From DATBLE01 sp963734065 (GTDB taxonomy: Bacteria; Actinomycetota; Thermoleophilia; Gaiellales; Gaiellaceae): a DNA stretch of 64,000 bases. Position numbers and translations under genes: made by a program. Where the stretch lies: NCBI GenBank assembly GCA_963734065.1, contig CAVTFN010000003.1, forward strand, positions 372,001 to 436,000, in the 5' to 3' direction. Of this stretch, positions 48,767 through 58,220 are shown piece by piece; position 1 is the first letter of the stretch; each line of letters starts with the position of its first letter. The notes under the pieces are model-generated. The model was not told the origin of the DNA. It searched no databases and saw only the letters and a list, made by a program, of their open reading frames with translations.

Positions 48767-49699
48767 GTGCCTCGCGGAAGGTCATCTGCGCGCGTGGCCG
48801 CGATCGGATCGTCTGCCCAGCGTTCCACGTCCACGCCCTCGGTCCGCGCCAACGCGGTCATGCGCCGACGACTCGTCGTCGGGATCCTCTGCGTGCTCTC
48901 GCTCGCGCTCGTCACGGTCTACTTCCGGGAGTCCGACAGCGGCTTCCTGCACGGGCTGCAGTCGACCGGCGCCAGCGTCCTCCGGCCGTTCGAGGTCGCT
49001 GCCGACCGGGTGGCCAGCCCGTTCGAGGACGCGTCGAGCTGGTTCGGCGGCCTGCTGCACGCGAAGTCCGACAACAAGAAGCTCCGTAAGGAAGTCGACA
49101 CGCTCCGCGCACAGCAGATCGTCAACCTCGCCGCTCTCCGCGAAAACCAGCAGCTCAAGCAGCAGCTCAAGTACCTGGAGAGCCCCCGCTACCCGCAGGA
49201 CTACCGGCCCGTCGTCGCGCGCGTGATCGCGCGGGCGCCGAGCCAGTTCGCCCAGCAGATCGTCGTGTCCGCCGGCAAGAACCAGGGGATCTCGAAGCAC
49301 GACGCGGTCGTCACCGCCGAGGGGCTCGTCGGCGAGGTGACGAAGGTCGCCTCGAACGTGGCGCAGGTGACGCTGCTCTCCGACGACTCCGGCGCGGTCT
49401 CGGTCCTCGACATCAAGACGAACGCGTCCGGGATCGCACAGCAGGGCATCTCGAACTCGCTGACCGTCGACCAGGTGACGAAGGACCAGGTCGTCAACCG
49501 CGGCGACGTGCTCGTCACCGCCGGCTGGCGCTCGGGCGACCTCTCGTCGCTGTATCCGCGCGGGATCCAGGTCTGCCAGGTCACACAGGTAGGCCAGTCG
49601 GACACCGACCTCTACAAGCAGATCCAGTGCGACCCGTTCGTCCACTTCTCGACGCTGGAGGCAGTGATCGTGCTCGTCCGGAAGGCCGGGTCGAAGTGA
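48767..49699 (+). CDS. mreC: Rod shape-determining protein MreC
   Basis: A 310-residue bitopic protein. A basic, disordered start of about 25 residues precedes one membrane helix (RRRLVVGILCVLSLALVTVY), an extracellular coiled coil (about 100-135, NKKLRKEVDTLRAQQIVNLA) and paired beta domains (VVSAGKNQGISKHDAVVT, GEVTKVASNVAQVTLLSD). It links MreB, PBP2 and RodA. GTG 48767 gives an extended N-terminus. ATG 48860 would start just before the helix. Confidence 0.92.
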   Translation: MPRGRSSARVAAIGSSAQRSTSTPSVRANAVMRRRLVVGILCVLSLALVTVYFRESDSGFLHGLQSTGASVLRPFEVAADRVASPFEDASSWFGGLLHAKSDNKKLRKEVDTLRAQQIVNLAALRENQQLKQQLKYLESPRYPQDYRPVVARVIARAPSQFAQQIVVSAGKNQGISKHDAVVTAEGLVGEVTKVASNVAQVTLLSDDSGAVSVLDIKTNASGIAQQGISNSLTVDQVTKDQVVNRGDVLVTAGWRSGDLSSLYPRGIQVCQVTQVGQSDTDLYKQIQCDPFVHFSTLEAVIVLVRKAGSK

Positions 49700-50211
49700 T
49701 CGACTGGCTGAAGGCGGCCGCCCTCGTGTTCGTCGCGGCGATCCTCCAGGTGTCCGTCTTCTCGGGCGTGAAGATCCTGCACGGGACGCCCGATCTGCTG
49801 CTGGTGGCGATCATCTGCGTGGCACTGCTCCGCGGGCCGATCGTGGGCGCGGCGATCGGCTTCTGGGGCGGGCTGCTGGTCGACACCGCCAACCTCGGCA
49901 CGCTCGGCGTCACCTCGCTCCTGCTGACGGTGGCCGGCTACTGGATCGGCCGCTACGGCGAGACCAACGGGCGCGACCGCTCGCACGCACCGTTCGTGTC
50001 CGTGGTCGTGATCACGTTCCTGTACGCGCTCGGCTCGCTCGCCTTCCACTACGTGCTGGGCGACCCGGCGCCTGCGCGCGAGGTGCTCTGGAGCACGCTC
50101 TTCCAGGCGATGGCGCTCAACCTGATCCTCACCTGGCCGGTCTACGCGCTGGCGAGGGTCCTGCTGCCGGCGCCGACCCGCCGCGAACGGGTGGTGCACG
50201 CGGTTGGCTAG
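49696..50211 (+). CDS. mreD: Rod shape-determining protein MreD
   Basis: A 171-residue integral membrane protein with five or six helices. PDLLLVAIICVALLRGPIVG and GFWGGLLVDTANLGTLG (the G-x-x-x-G-L-x-x-D motif) are typical. It completes the MreBCD scaffold. GTG 49696 overlaps the mreC stop and the mrdA start overlaps its own end. Confidence 0.88.
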   Translation: MIDWLKAAALVFVAAILQVSVFSGVKILHGTPDLLLVAIICVALLRGPIVGAAIGFWGGLLVDTANLGTLGVTSLLLTVAGYWIGRYGETNGRDRSHAPFVSVVVITFLYALGSLAFHYVLGDPAPAREVLWSTLFQAMALNLILTWPVYALARVLLPAPTRRERVVHAVG

Positions 50212-52264
50212 CACGACCGGCAAACGGGCGGACCGGTTCCTGCCGCCCGACCCCAGGGTCGAAGAGCCCTATCTGTTCACGCCCCGGATGGCGTTGCGGG
50301 TGGCAATCCTGGGCGCGATCGCGCTGGCCGTGTTCGCCGTGCTGCTCCTCCGGCTCTGGTCACTGCAGGTGTTGTCCGGATCGAAGTACGAGGCTGCCGC
50401 ACGCAACAACCAGCTGCGCACCTTCCCGATCGAGGCCCAGCGCGGCCCGATCCTCGATCGCACCGGGCGCACGCTGGTCACGAACGCAGCGTCGACCGCG
50501 GTCGACGTCGTCCCGATCGACCTGCCGAAGCAGGGTCGCTACGCGGAGATGAAGCGGCTGTCGATGGTTCTCAACGTTCCGCTCCCCAAGCTGCTCGCGC
50601 GCCTCGAGCAGGGGATGAAGAACCCGCTCACGCCCGTGACGATGCAGGTGGCGGTCCACCCCGACCAGGTCTACTACCTCTCCGAGCGCAACCGGGAGTT
50701 TCCCGGCGTCCAGATCACGCCCACCTACCTGCGGAAATACAACGCCGAGGCGTCGCTCGCCCACGTCCTCGGCTACGTCGGTGAGATCTCCCCGGCACAG
50801 CTGGCGGCCTCCAAGAAGCAGTACAAGAGCTGCCAGACCACCCGGGCGCAGGAGGCGAACGTCCCGTGCCCGGGCGACCGGGTCGGCCAGGCCGGGGTGG
50901 AGCAGAGCTACGACAAGTACCTCCGCGGCCGCTCCGGCGAGAAGCTCCTGCGCGTCAACTCGCTGGGCGGAAAGGTCGGCAACCCGGTGGTCACCCGCGC
51001 ACCGTCCTCGGGCTTCCCGGTCCGGCTGACGATCGACATCGGGCTCCAGCGGTCGGCCGAGCGGGCGCTCCAGTACGGCATCAACCTCGCCCACCAGGAC
51101 GGTCACTGGCTCGCGAACGGCGGCGCGATCGTCGCGATGAACCCCTCGAACGGCGAGATCCTCGCCATGGCCTCCTCGCCGACCTACAAGCCGAGCATCT
51201 TCGTCGGGCGGACGAACAGGAAGAAGCTCGCGCCGTTGCTCGACCCGGAGACCGCCAAGAAGGACAACTACCCCGGGCTCGACCGCGTGACCGAGGGTTT
51301 GTATCCGCCGGGCTCGACCTTCAAGCCGGTGACCGCGCTGGCGGCGATGCAGGAGCGGCTGATCTCGCCCTTCCAGACGATCCCGTGCACGCCCAGCTAC
51401 TCCGTAACCGACTCGACCGGCAAGGTCACGCAGGTCTTCAAGAACTGGGACCCGTACGTCGACCAGCCGATGACCCTGCCCGAGGCGCTCGGCTACTCCT
51501 GCGACACGTACTTCTACAACCTCGGCTACGCGTTCTATGCCCTGCCGCCCGACCGTGGCCATCCGCTGCAGGGCTGGGCGAGCCGCTTCGGCTTCGGCGC
51601 GCCGACAGGGATCGACGTCGGCCCGGAGCAGTCCGGCCTGCTCCCGACGCCGGAGTGGCGCCAGGCGACATACACGGCGAAGACCGATCCCGGCCACTGG
51701 CAGATCGACCGTCTGTGGAAGCCCGGCGACTCGATCCAGCTCGCGATCGGGCAGAAGGATCTGCTGGTCACGCCGCTCCAGATGGTGCGCTTCTACTCGC
51801 TGATCGCGAACGGCGGCAAGCTCGTCACCCCGCACGTGCTCTACTCGGTCGACGAGCCCGGGAGCGGCCGCCACTATCTCAACCCGCCCGCGCCGAAGCC
51901 GAGTGGGGTCGACCCGGCCGCGCTCGCGGTCATCCGCGACGGTCTCTACCGGGCCACGCACGCCTCCTACGGCACCGCGACCGCGGTCTTCGGCAACTTC
52001 CCGATTCCGATCGCCGGCAAGACGGGCACGGCCGAGAAGGTCGTCAACGCGCCCGGCTATCCGGCCGGTCACCAGGAGGATCAGTCCTGGTGGTGTGGCT
52101 ACGGGCCGGCGGACGCGACCGAGACGCCGAAGATCGCCGTCTGCGCCGTGATCGAGAACGGTGGCCACGGCGGCACGGCCGCCGCTCCGGCCGCGCTGAA
52201 GGTGTTCGAGCACTTCTTCCACGCCCAGGCAACCGGAGGCCTCGGGCCGATCCACTCCGACTGA
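50204..52264 (+). CDS. mrdA: Penicillin-binding protein 2 (elongasome transpeptidase)
   Basis: A 686-residue class B PBP. It has a membrane anchor (about 30-53), a pedestal domain with the PIEAQRGPILDRTGRTL opening and a transpeptidase domain with S-x-x-K in YPPGSTFKPVTA, S-C-D (SxN variant) in LGYSCDTYFY and IAGKTGTAEK. It cross-links side-wall peptidoglycan with RodA. The TTG start (50204) overlaps the mreD end by 8 nt. ATG 50288 is an alternative. Confidence 0.95.
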   Translation: MASTTGKRADRFLPPDPRVEEPYLFTPRMALRVAILGAIALAVFAVLLLRLWSLQVLSGSKYEAAARNNQLRTFPIEAQRGPILDRTGRTLVTNAASTAVDVVPIDLPKQGRYAEMKRLSMVLNVPLPKLLARLEQGMKNPLTPVTMQVAVHPDQVYYLSERNREFPGVQITPTYLRKYNAEASLAHVLGYVGEISPAQLAASKKQYKSCQTTRAQEANVPCPGDRVGQAGVEQSYDKYLRGRSGEKLLRVNSLGGKVGNPVVTRAPSSGFPVRLTIDIGLQRSAERALQYGINLAHQDGHWLANGGAIVAMNPSNGEILAMASSPTYKPSIFVGRTNRKKLAPLLDPETAKKDNYPGLDRVTEGLYPPGSTFKPVTALAAMQERLISPFQTIPCTPSYSVTDSTGKVTQVFKNWDPYVDQPMTLPEALGYSCDTYFYNLGYAFYALPPDRGHPLQGWASRFGFGAPTGIDVGPEQSGLLPTPEWRQATYTAKTDPGHWQIDRLWKPGDSIQLAIGQKDLLVTPLQMVRFYSLIANGGKLVTPHVLYSVDEPGSGRHYLNPPAPKPSGVDPAALAVIRDGLYRATHASYGTATAVFGNFPIPIAGKTGTAEKVVNAPGYPAGHQEDQSWWCGYGPADATETPKIAVCAVIENGGHGGTAAAPAALKVFEHFFHAQATGGLGPIHSD

Positions 52265-53466
52265 TGGCCGACCTGGTCTACACCCCAACCGAGCGGTCAC
52301 GCGCCAGGGCGCGGCGTCGCGAGCTCACGCAGGAGGCGTCGCTCCTCGCCCGGCTCGACTGGCTGATGCTCGGCGCGGTGCTCGGGATCGTCGCCTTCGG
52401 CGTCTGGAGCATCGCGGGCATCACGCGCCACGACGTGGTCGGCAGCCCCGACTACTACGTGTACCGCCAGCTCATCTTCGTCGCCGTCGGTCTCCTCGGC
52501 CTCGTGGTCGTGATCCTGATCGATCCCGAGATCTATCGCCGCTTCCACAGGCAGATCTACGTCGGGACGCTCCTCCTGTTCGCATTCGTCTTCCTGGCCG
52601 GAACGGTCGCGCGCGGCTCGAAGCGTTGGATCGACCTCGGCTTCTTCCGCTTCCAGCCGTCCGAGTTCGGGAAGCTGCTGGTCGTCGTCGCGCTGGCGGG
52701 CTTCCTCGCCGACCGCTTCCGGCGGATGGGCGGGTGGCGCACGTCGCTGACCGCCGTTGCGCTCGCCCTGCCGCCGATGTTCCTCGTCTTCGTCCAGCCG
52801 GACATCGGCTCCGCGCTCGTCTACGCCGCCGCGCTCGTCGGCGTGCTCCTGATCTCCGGCGTGCGCTGGCTCCACCTGACCGTCTACGCCGTCGTCGCGG
52901 TGGTACTCGCGCTCAGCGTCCTCTGGTGGCTGCCGTCGGCCGGGATGCCGGTGCTGAAGGACTACCAGACGAGCCGTCTGACCGGCTTCTTCCATCCCGA
53001 CCAGGATCCGCGCGGTTCGACGTACAACGTGGCGCAGTCGATCACGGCGGTCGGCTCCGGCGGCCCGACGGGGAGAGGCGTGGTCGGCGCCACCCAGACC
53101 AGCCTCGACTTCCTTCCCGAGCACGCGACGGACTTCGTCTTCGCCTCGCTCGCCGAGCAGCGCGGCTTCTTCGGCGCGGGCTTCCTGCTGGTGCTGTACC
53201 TGCTCGTCGTCTGGCGCGGGCTGAAGGTGGTCGCGTCCGCCAGGGACCCGTACTCGGCGATCGTCGCCGGCGGGATCGTGTTCGCGTTGCTCTTCCAGAT
53301 CTTCGTGAACGTCGGCATGACGATCGGGATCGCGCCGGTCACCGGCATCCCCTTGCCGATGGTCAGCGTCGGCGGCTCGTCGATGATCGCCAACCTCCTC
53401 GCGATCGGCGTTCTGCAGGCGATCTACGTTCGCGGGCGCGGACGCACCCGGATCGCGCGCTGGTGA
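52264..53466 (+). CDS. rodA: Peptidoglycan glycosyltransferase RodA (SEDS)
   Basis: A 400-residue membrane protein with ten helices that polymerises lipid II. It has GSKRWIDLGFFRFQPSEFGKL, LVFVQPDIGSALV, the long periplasmic loop with YQTSRLTGFFHPDQDPRG and YNVAQSITAVGSGG, and FLPEHATDFVFASLAEQRGF with the catalytic Asp region and IPLPMVSVGGSS. The first 25 residues are basic. It starts at the mrdA stop. Confidence 0.96.
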   Translation: MADLVYTPTERSRARARRRELTQEASLLARLDWLMLGAVLGIVAFGVWSIAGITRHDVVGSPDYYVYRQLIFVAVGLLGLVVVILIDPEIYRRFHRQIYVGTLLLFAFVFLAGTVARGSKRWIDLGFFRFQPSEFGKLLVVVALAGFLADRFRRMGGWRTSLTAVALALPPMFLVFVQPDIGSALVYAAALVGVLLISGVRWLHLTVYAVVAVVLALSVLWWLPSAGMPVLKDYQTSRLTGFFHPDQDPRGSTYNVAQSITAVGSGGPTGRGVVGATQTSLDFLPEHATDFVFASLAEQRGFFGAGFLLVLYLLVVWRGLKVVASARDPYSAIVAGGIVFALLFQIFVNVGMTIGIAPVTGIPLPMVSVGGSSMIANLLAIGVLQAIYVRGRGRTRIARW

Positions 53467-54290
53467 AGAAAAAGCCGACGTCGGCGGCGTCGGTGCTCGG
53501 CCTCGTCCAGGGTCTCCGCTCCTCGGCCCGCAGCGACAGGCCGCTGGTCGTGTCCGGGTCGGACGCGCTCGTCTCCCTGCTGGTGGAAGAGCTCACGCGC
53601 GGCGGGGTCGCCGCAGCCGTGCGCGAGCAGGGGCCGCTCCAGGGCGCCGCGGCGCTGGTGCTCGTGCTGGGCGGCGCTCCCACCACCGACGACGAGCGCC
53701 TGCTGCACGAGGCGTCCCGGGCGCGTCTGCCGGCGGTCGCGGTGGTCCCGGCGACGACCGGCGCGGCGAAGCACGTCCCCTACGTCCTCGACGAGAACCT
53801 CGTCCGCGTCCCCGGCGGTGCCGGCTTTCCGGTCGACGAGATCGCGAAGCGGCTCGCGCGTGTCCTCGGCGAGGAGGCGACGCCTCTCGCCGCCCGCCTC
53901 CCGGTCCTGCGCGAGGCGGTGTGCGAGGAGCTGATCCGGAAGTTCTCGCGGCAGAACGGCGTCCTCGGAGTCCTGGTCTTCGTCCCCGGTGCCGACCTGC
54001 CGATCCTGACCGCCAACCAGGTCCGGCTCGTGCTGCGGATCGCCGACGCCCACGGGTTCGAGATCGATCGCGAGCGGCTGCCCGAGGTGCTGGCGGTGAT
54101 CGCGTCGGGTTTCGGCTTCCGCGCGCTCGCCCGGAAGGCGATCGGGTACGTCCCGTTCGTCGGCTGGGTGGTGAAGGGCGCCGTGGCCTACACGGCGACG
54201 CGTGCGCTGGGCGAGGCCGCCGTCCGCCACTTCGAGCGCCGTGCGCCGGTGACCAGGGTCGCGGGCGAGCGGGTGCGCTTTCCGGGATAG
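53463..54290 (+). CDS. DUF697 (YcjF-like) domain protein
   Basis: A 275-residue protein. The N-terminal half is a Rossmann-like receiver (PLVVSGSDALVSLLVEELTR and LVLVLGGAPTTDDERLLHEA). The C-terminal half (about 160-260) matches the DUF697 pattern: LTANQVRLVLRIADAHGFE, VIASGFGFRALARKAIGYV and VAYTATRALGEAAVRHFERR, with a hydrophobic stretch suggesting membrane association. DUF697 usually accompanies GTPases. GTG overlaps the rodA stop. Confidence 0.65.
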   Translation: MKKKPTSAASVLGLVQGLRSSARSDRPLVVSGSDALVSLLVEELTRGGVAAAVREQGPLQGAAALVLVLGGAPTTDDERLLHEASRARLPAVAVVPATTGAAKHVPYVLDENLVRVPGGAGFPVDEIAKRLARVLGEEATPLAARLPVLREAVCEELIRKFSRQNGVLGVLVFVPGADLPILTANQVRLVLRIADAHGFEIDRERLPEVLAVIASGFGFRALARKAIGYVPFVGWVVKGAVAYTATRALGEAAVRHFERRAPVTRVAGERVRFPG

Positions 54291-54385
54291 GGAGGGCTTG
54301 GCGCGGCGTGGTCTGTGCCGCCGGTCCCTGTCCGTCCGACAGGCTCCCTAGCATCGCGGCCGTCAGCGACCGGAGGGAGCATCGG

Positions 54386-54580
54386 ATGGTCGACAAGCGC
54401 GAGGCGGAGGAACTGCTCATGATCGAGGAGGCCGACGCCTGGTTCGAGTACCTCGAGGCGACGCGCAACCAGTCGGAGACGCGCTACCGCGAGGTCGAGC
54501 CATGGGCGTGGGCCCGTCTGAACCAGCGGCTCCGCGCCATCCGCACGCGTCGAGCCAAGCTCCGGCCCGCCGCTGCGTAG
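54386..54580 (+). CDS. Small hypothetical protein
   Basis: A 64-residue helical, highly charged protein: EAEELLMIEEADAWFEYLEA, then NQRLRAIRTRRAKLRPAAA. GGAGGGAG lies 8 nt before ATG 54386, and a TAGCAT box is further upstream. No family was recognised. It precedes rng but is separated from it by a 148-nt leader. Confidence 0.65.
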   Translation: MVDKREAEELLMIEEADAWFEYLEATRNQSETRYREVEPWAWARLNQRLRAIRTRRAKLRPAAA

Positions 54581-54720
54581 GTCACGGCCGTTCCGGGCGT
54601 GCCCGGAGCGCCTGATACCCTGACGAGCGAGGCAACAATGCCGAGCTCTTACGACATCAACCAGCTGCGCACCGACGCCCGCTCCAGCGGGTGGTCGCCG
54701 TTGCGCGCACACGAGAAGGA

Positions 54721-54726
54721 GATTTC
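54721..54726 (+). promoter_or_regulatory. Ribosome binding site that fixes the TTG start of rng
   Basis: GAGAAGGAGAT lies 7 nt before TTG 54729, and no ATG or GTG in frame is near. The rng leader (54581-54728) also contains a second-frame ATG at 54638 opening a 69-codon frame that runs into rng. Confidence 0.65.
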
Positions 54727-54728
54727 AC

Positions 54729-57536
54729 TTGCCCCTGCCCTGGTTTCGCAGGAAGCAGCAACAGTCTGCGGCGACGATCGCGACGCCGTTCACCGAGTTG
54801 GCGCCCGAGGAGCTGCCGCTCGGCGAGAAGGAAGCACCCGCACCTAGCGACTCGACCGTCGCGGCCGGGCCCAAGTCGGGCGATCAGGCCGCGAAGCCCA
54901 AGCGCCGTCGCGGCAGTCGCGGCGGCAGGAATCGCCGCAAGCCCGCGAGCGGGGCGGCCGCCGAGCCCGTGGAGACACCTGAGCGGAAGCAACAGGCTCC
55001 GGCGAAGGCCGAGAAGGCTCCGGCGAAGGCCGAGAAGACTCCGCGCGACGGCAAATCGGCGACCGACCGCCGCCGGAGCTCGCCGAACCGGCGTCGCCAG
55101 GTGTCGCGGCGCGCGCCGCTCCCGGCCGCGAAGCGCGAGCTGCTCGTCTCGGTGGACGTCACCGAGAAGCGCGTCGCCGTCCTCGAGGACGGACGCGTCG
55201 CCGAGGTCTATCTCGAGCGGCCGGAACGCCGGTCGATCGCCGGCAACATCTACAAGGGCGTCGTCGACAACGTCCTGCCGGGAATGGAGGCGGCGTTCGT
55301 CGAGATCGGCCTCGAGAAGAACGGCTTCCTCTTCGTCGACGAGATCGTCGGCCCCGAGCTCGAGGGCCGCCGGCCGCGCGGCCGGCGGATCACCGATCTG
55401 ATCAGCCGGGGCGAGCAGGTGCTCGTCCAGGCGGTCAAGGATCCGATGAAGACGAAGGGAGCACGCCTGACGACCGAGATCTCGCTCCCCGGCCGCTTCG
55501 TCGTCTTCGTCCCGCACGGCGAGGGCCTCGGCGTCTCCCGCCGGCTCGAGGAGGACGAGCGCAACCGCCTGCGCGACATCGTCAAGGAGATCGCCCCCAA
55601 GCAGGGCGGCGTGATCGTCCGCACGGCGGCCGAGGGCGCGTCGGCAGAGGACGTGCGGCTCGACCTCGAGTTCCTGATGAAGCTCTGGAAGCAGATCCAG
55701 GCGCGCGCGAAGGAGTCGAAACCGCCGACCCTCGTGTTCGAGGAGGCAGAGCTGCCGCTGCGCGTCACCCGCGACCTGTTCACCGGCGACTTCGAGCGGG
55801 CCCTGGTCGACGACGACCGGACGCTCAAGCGCATCCAGGGCTACCTGAAGAAGACCTCGCCGCACATGGCCGAGCGGGTCTCGCGCTACCGGGACAAGGT
55901 GCCGCTGTTCGAGTCGTTCGGCGTCGAGGCCGAGATCCGCTCGACGCTCTCGAGGCGCGTGGATCTGCCCTCGGGCGGCTACCTGATCTTCGACTACGCC
56001 GAGGCGTTCACCGTGATCGACGTCAACACCGGCCGGTTCGTCGGCTCGCGCTCGAAGTCGTCCGGTGCCCGGCTCGAGGACACGGTCACGAAGAACAACC
56101 TCGAAGCCGTGAAGGAGGTCGTCCGCCAGCTGCGGCTGCGCGACATCGGCGGGATCATCGTCATCGACTTCATCGACATGGCCAACCCGAAGAACCGGGA
56201 GGCCGTCGAGCAGGCGCTCCAGCAGGAGCTCGAGCGCGACCGCACCAAGACGTACGTCGTCGAGATCTCGCCGCTCGGACTGGTGGAGATGACCCGCCAG
56301 AACGTCACGGACGGGCCGCGCGAGATCCTCACCCGCAAGTGCCCGACCTGCGCCGGCGAGGGGGTGGTCGTCTCCGAGGCGACCGCCGTCGTCGACGCGG
56401 AGCGCAGGCTGCGCACGCTGGTCGCGTCGAAGCCGCGCACGAGGGCCTTCAAGGTCGAGCTGAACGCGCACGTCGCGGAGCTCCTGATCGGCCCCGGGGC
56501 CATGCGCCTGCAGGAGATCGAGGCCTCGACGAGGCGCCGGTTGTTCCTCGTCGGCAAGGCCGGCGTTCCCCACGAGCACTTCGCGGTGCTCGAGGAGGGC
56601 ACGGTCGAGAAGCTGGCGCCGGTCGACCCGCCGGTCGCCGAGGGGCAGACGGTCGAGCTCAAGCTCGTCGAGGTCGGCCGTCACGACGCCGGCTCCGCAG
56701 TCGGGAAGCTGGACGGGATCTCCGTCGCCGTCGGCGGTGCGGGCAGGCTCGTCGGCAAGAAGGTCTCCGCCCACGTCGAGCGCGTGCTCGACGGGGTCGC
56801 CTACGCGACCCTCGCCGGCGTCGAGGCGCAGGCGTCCGTGGCCGCTCCGATCACGGCGGAGGCCCAGGCGGAGAAGCCGACCCGCGCATCGCGCGCGAAG
56901 AAGCCGGAAGCCGAAGCCGCGTCGGTCGAGGTCGCACCCGAGGCCGACCTCGAGATCGACGCCGATCCCGAGCCCGACGCCGATGCCGAGCCCGAGCCCG
57001 ACGAGGTGGCCGAGGAGGCCGAGGATCAGGCGGAGGTCGACGTCTCCACCGAGGCCCCCGCGAAGAAGAAGACTCGTCGAGGCTCCCGTGGTGGACGGGG
57101 ACGGAAGAAGGCGACGGTGCCCGCCGAGCTCAACGGGCAGCCGAACACGCCGCCGGCGGAGCTGTCCGTTCCGACCATCCACGTGCCCAGCGCCGACGTT
57201 GGGGAGGTCGGGGAGGTCGGGGAGGATAACGGTGCTGTCAACGGTGACGAGGCCGCCGCTCCGAAGAAGAAGACCCGTCGCGGGTCGCGCGGTGGACGCG
57301 GCCGCAAGAAGAAGCCGGCGTCCCAGGCGGACGCGGCACAGACCGCCGTGGAGATCGCGGAGCCCGTGGGCACGCCGCAGCCGGCGACCGAGCCGGCTGC
57401 GACGGACAAGAAGCCGACGCGTCGCGGGTCCCGCGGTGGACGGCGGCGCCGCAAGCCCGCCGCCGCGGCGTCCGGCGAGGCCACGACTGCGGGCGGCGAG
57501 ACGGCCGTGGCCGAGTCCGGCTCAGACCAGGTCTAG
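54729..57536 (+). CDS. rng: Ribonuclease E/G
   Basis: A 935-residue endoribonuclease of RNA decay and rRNA maturation. An N-terminal basic, low-complexity arm (1-135) is followed by the S1 domain (RELLVSVDVTEKRVAVLEDG to NGFLFVDEI). The RNase H/DNase I-like catalytic core has metal ligands in FTVIDVNTGRFVG and GIIVIDFIDM. The zinc-link is KCPTCAGEGVV. The C-terminal third is acidic (EPDADAEPEPDEVAEEAED) with interspersed basic blocks. T/K-RRGSRGGR occurs four times, once in the N-terminal arm and three times in the tail. The TTG start is supported by a strong Shine-Dalgarno site. Confidence 0.95.
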   Translation: MPLPWFRRKQQQSAATIATPFTELAPEELPLGEKEAPAPSDSTVAAGPKSGDQAAKPKRRRGSRGGRNRRKPASGAAAEPVETPERKQQAPAKAEKAPAKAEKTPRDGKSATDRRRSSPNRRRQVSRRAPLPAAKRELLVSVDVTEKRVAVLEDGRVAEVYLERPERRSIAGNIYKGVVDNVLPGMEAAFVEIGLEKNGFLFVDEIVGPELEGRRPRGRRITDLISRGEQVLVQAVKDPMKTKGARLTTEISLPGRFVVFVPHGEGLGVSRRLEEDERNRLRDIVKEIAPKQGGVIVRTAAEGASAEDVRLDLEFLMKLWKQIQARAKESKPPTLVFEEAELPLRVTRDLFTGDFERALVDDDRTLKRIQGYLKKTSPHMAERVSRYRDKVPLFESFGVEAEIRSTLSRRVDLPSGGYLIFDYAEAFTVIDVNTGRFVGSRSKSSGARLEDTVTKNNLEAVKEVVRQLRLRDIGGIIVIDFIDMANPKNREAVEQALQQELERDRTKTYVVEISPLGLVEMTRQNVTDGPREILTRKCPTCAGEGVVVSEATAVVDAERRLRTLVASKPRTRAFKVELNAHVAELLIGPGAMRLQEIEASTRRRLFLVGKAGVPHEHFAVLEEGTVEKLAPVDPPVAEGQTVELKLVEVGRHDAGSAVGKLDGISVAVGGAGRLVGKKVSAHVERVLDGVAYATLAGVEAQASVAAPITAEAQAEKPTRASRAKKPEAEAASVEVAPEADLEIDADPEPDADAEPEPDEVAEEAEDQAEVDVSTEAPAKKKTRRGSRGGRGRKKATVPAELNGQPNTPPAELSVPTIHVPSADVGEVGEVGEDNGAVNGDEAAAPKKKTRRGSRGGRGRKKKPASQADAAQTAVEIAEPVGTPQPATEPAATDKKPTRRGSRGGRRRRKPAAAASGEATTAGGETAVAESGSDQV

Positions 57537-58178
57537 GACCTCCGAGAGCGCCGCGACGCGCGGCCCCTCCCAGCCGATCGTTCCCTCGTGCTCCCACTCG
57601 TCGTGGGGCACTCGGATCAGGACGGCGGTCATGCCGACCGCCTGCGCGCCCTGCAGCTCGCGATACGCGCCGTCGCCGACGAAGACACAGTCCGCGGGCT
57701 CGACCCCGAGGGCCTCCGCCATCCGCCTGTAGAGCCTCGGGTCGGGCTTCATCATCCCCTCGTCCGCCGAGAAGAAGGCGGCGTCGAACAGCGGAGCGAG
57801 CACGGTCTCGGCCCACAACGCCGACACCTCGCTGCTCGCGTTCGAGATCATCCCCAGCCGCAGGCCGCGCTTACGAAGCTCCCGCAGCGTCGGCAGTGCG
57901 TCCGACCTCGGGACGAGGAGAGAGCGCATCCGGTCGAGCCGCAGATTCAGGGCCGGCCGGAAATCGACGACCTCCAGGCCGGCACAGATCGACGTGAAGC
58001 AGGCGTCGATCGGCCCGGTGTATCTTGCGATGTCGTTCGCCTCCCAGGCAACGCGGAAGCCTTCCGGATCGGCACCGATCGCCAGCGCTGTCTCCGCCAG
58101 GAACCGCTCGTAGTCCTCCGGCGGTGCGTCGTCGATGAGCGTTCCGTACAGATCGAAGATGACGGCCCGGGTCGGCAT
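57522..58178 (-). CDS. HAD-superfamily hydrolase
   Basis: A 218-residue haloacid-dehalogenase-like phosphatase: motif I VIFDLYGTLID (Asp nucleophile, but Tyr where the second Asp of DxD is usual), motif II MISNAS, motif III KPDPRLY and motif IV VFVGDGAYRELQGA. The D-x-Y form is also seen in dehalogenases, so activity may be dehalogenase or phosphatase. It is divergent from rplU and overlaps the rng end by 15 bp. Confidence 0.88.
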   Translation of the reverse strand: MPTRAVIFDLYGTLIDDAPPEDYERFLAETALAIGADPEGFRVAWEANDIARYTGPIDACFTSICAGLEVVDFRPALNLRLDRMRSLLVPRSDALPTLRELRKRGLRLGMISNASSEVSALWAETVLAPLFDAAFFSADEGMMKPDPRLYRRMAEALGVEPADCVFVGDGAYRELQGAQAVGMTAVLIRVPHDEWEHEGTIGWEGPRVAALSEVLDLV

Positions 58179-58182
58179 CTGG

Positions 58183-58188
58183 CTACAA
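58183..58188 (+). promoter_or_regulatory. -10 box TACAAT upstream of rplU
   Basis: TACAAT lies 32 nt before ATG 58221, so unlike most first genes here rplU has an ordinary 5' leader. Confidence 0.45.
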
Positions 58189-58220
58189 TGCACGTCCGGC
58201 GCGACCCCGCGCCGCTTCTT

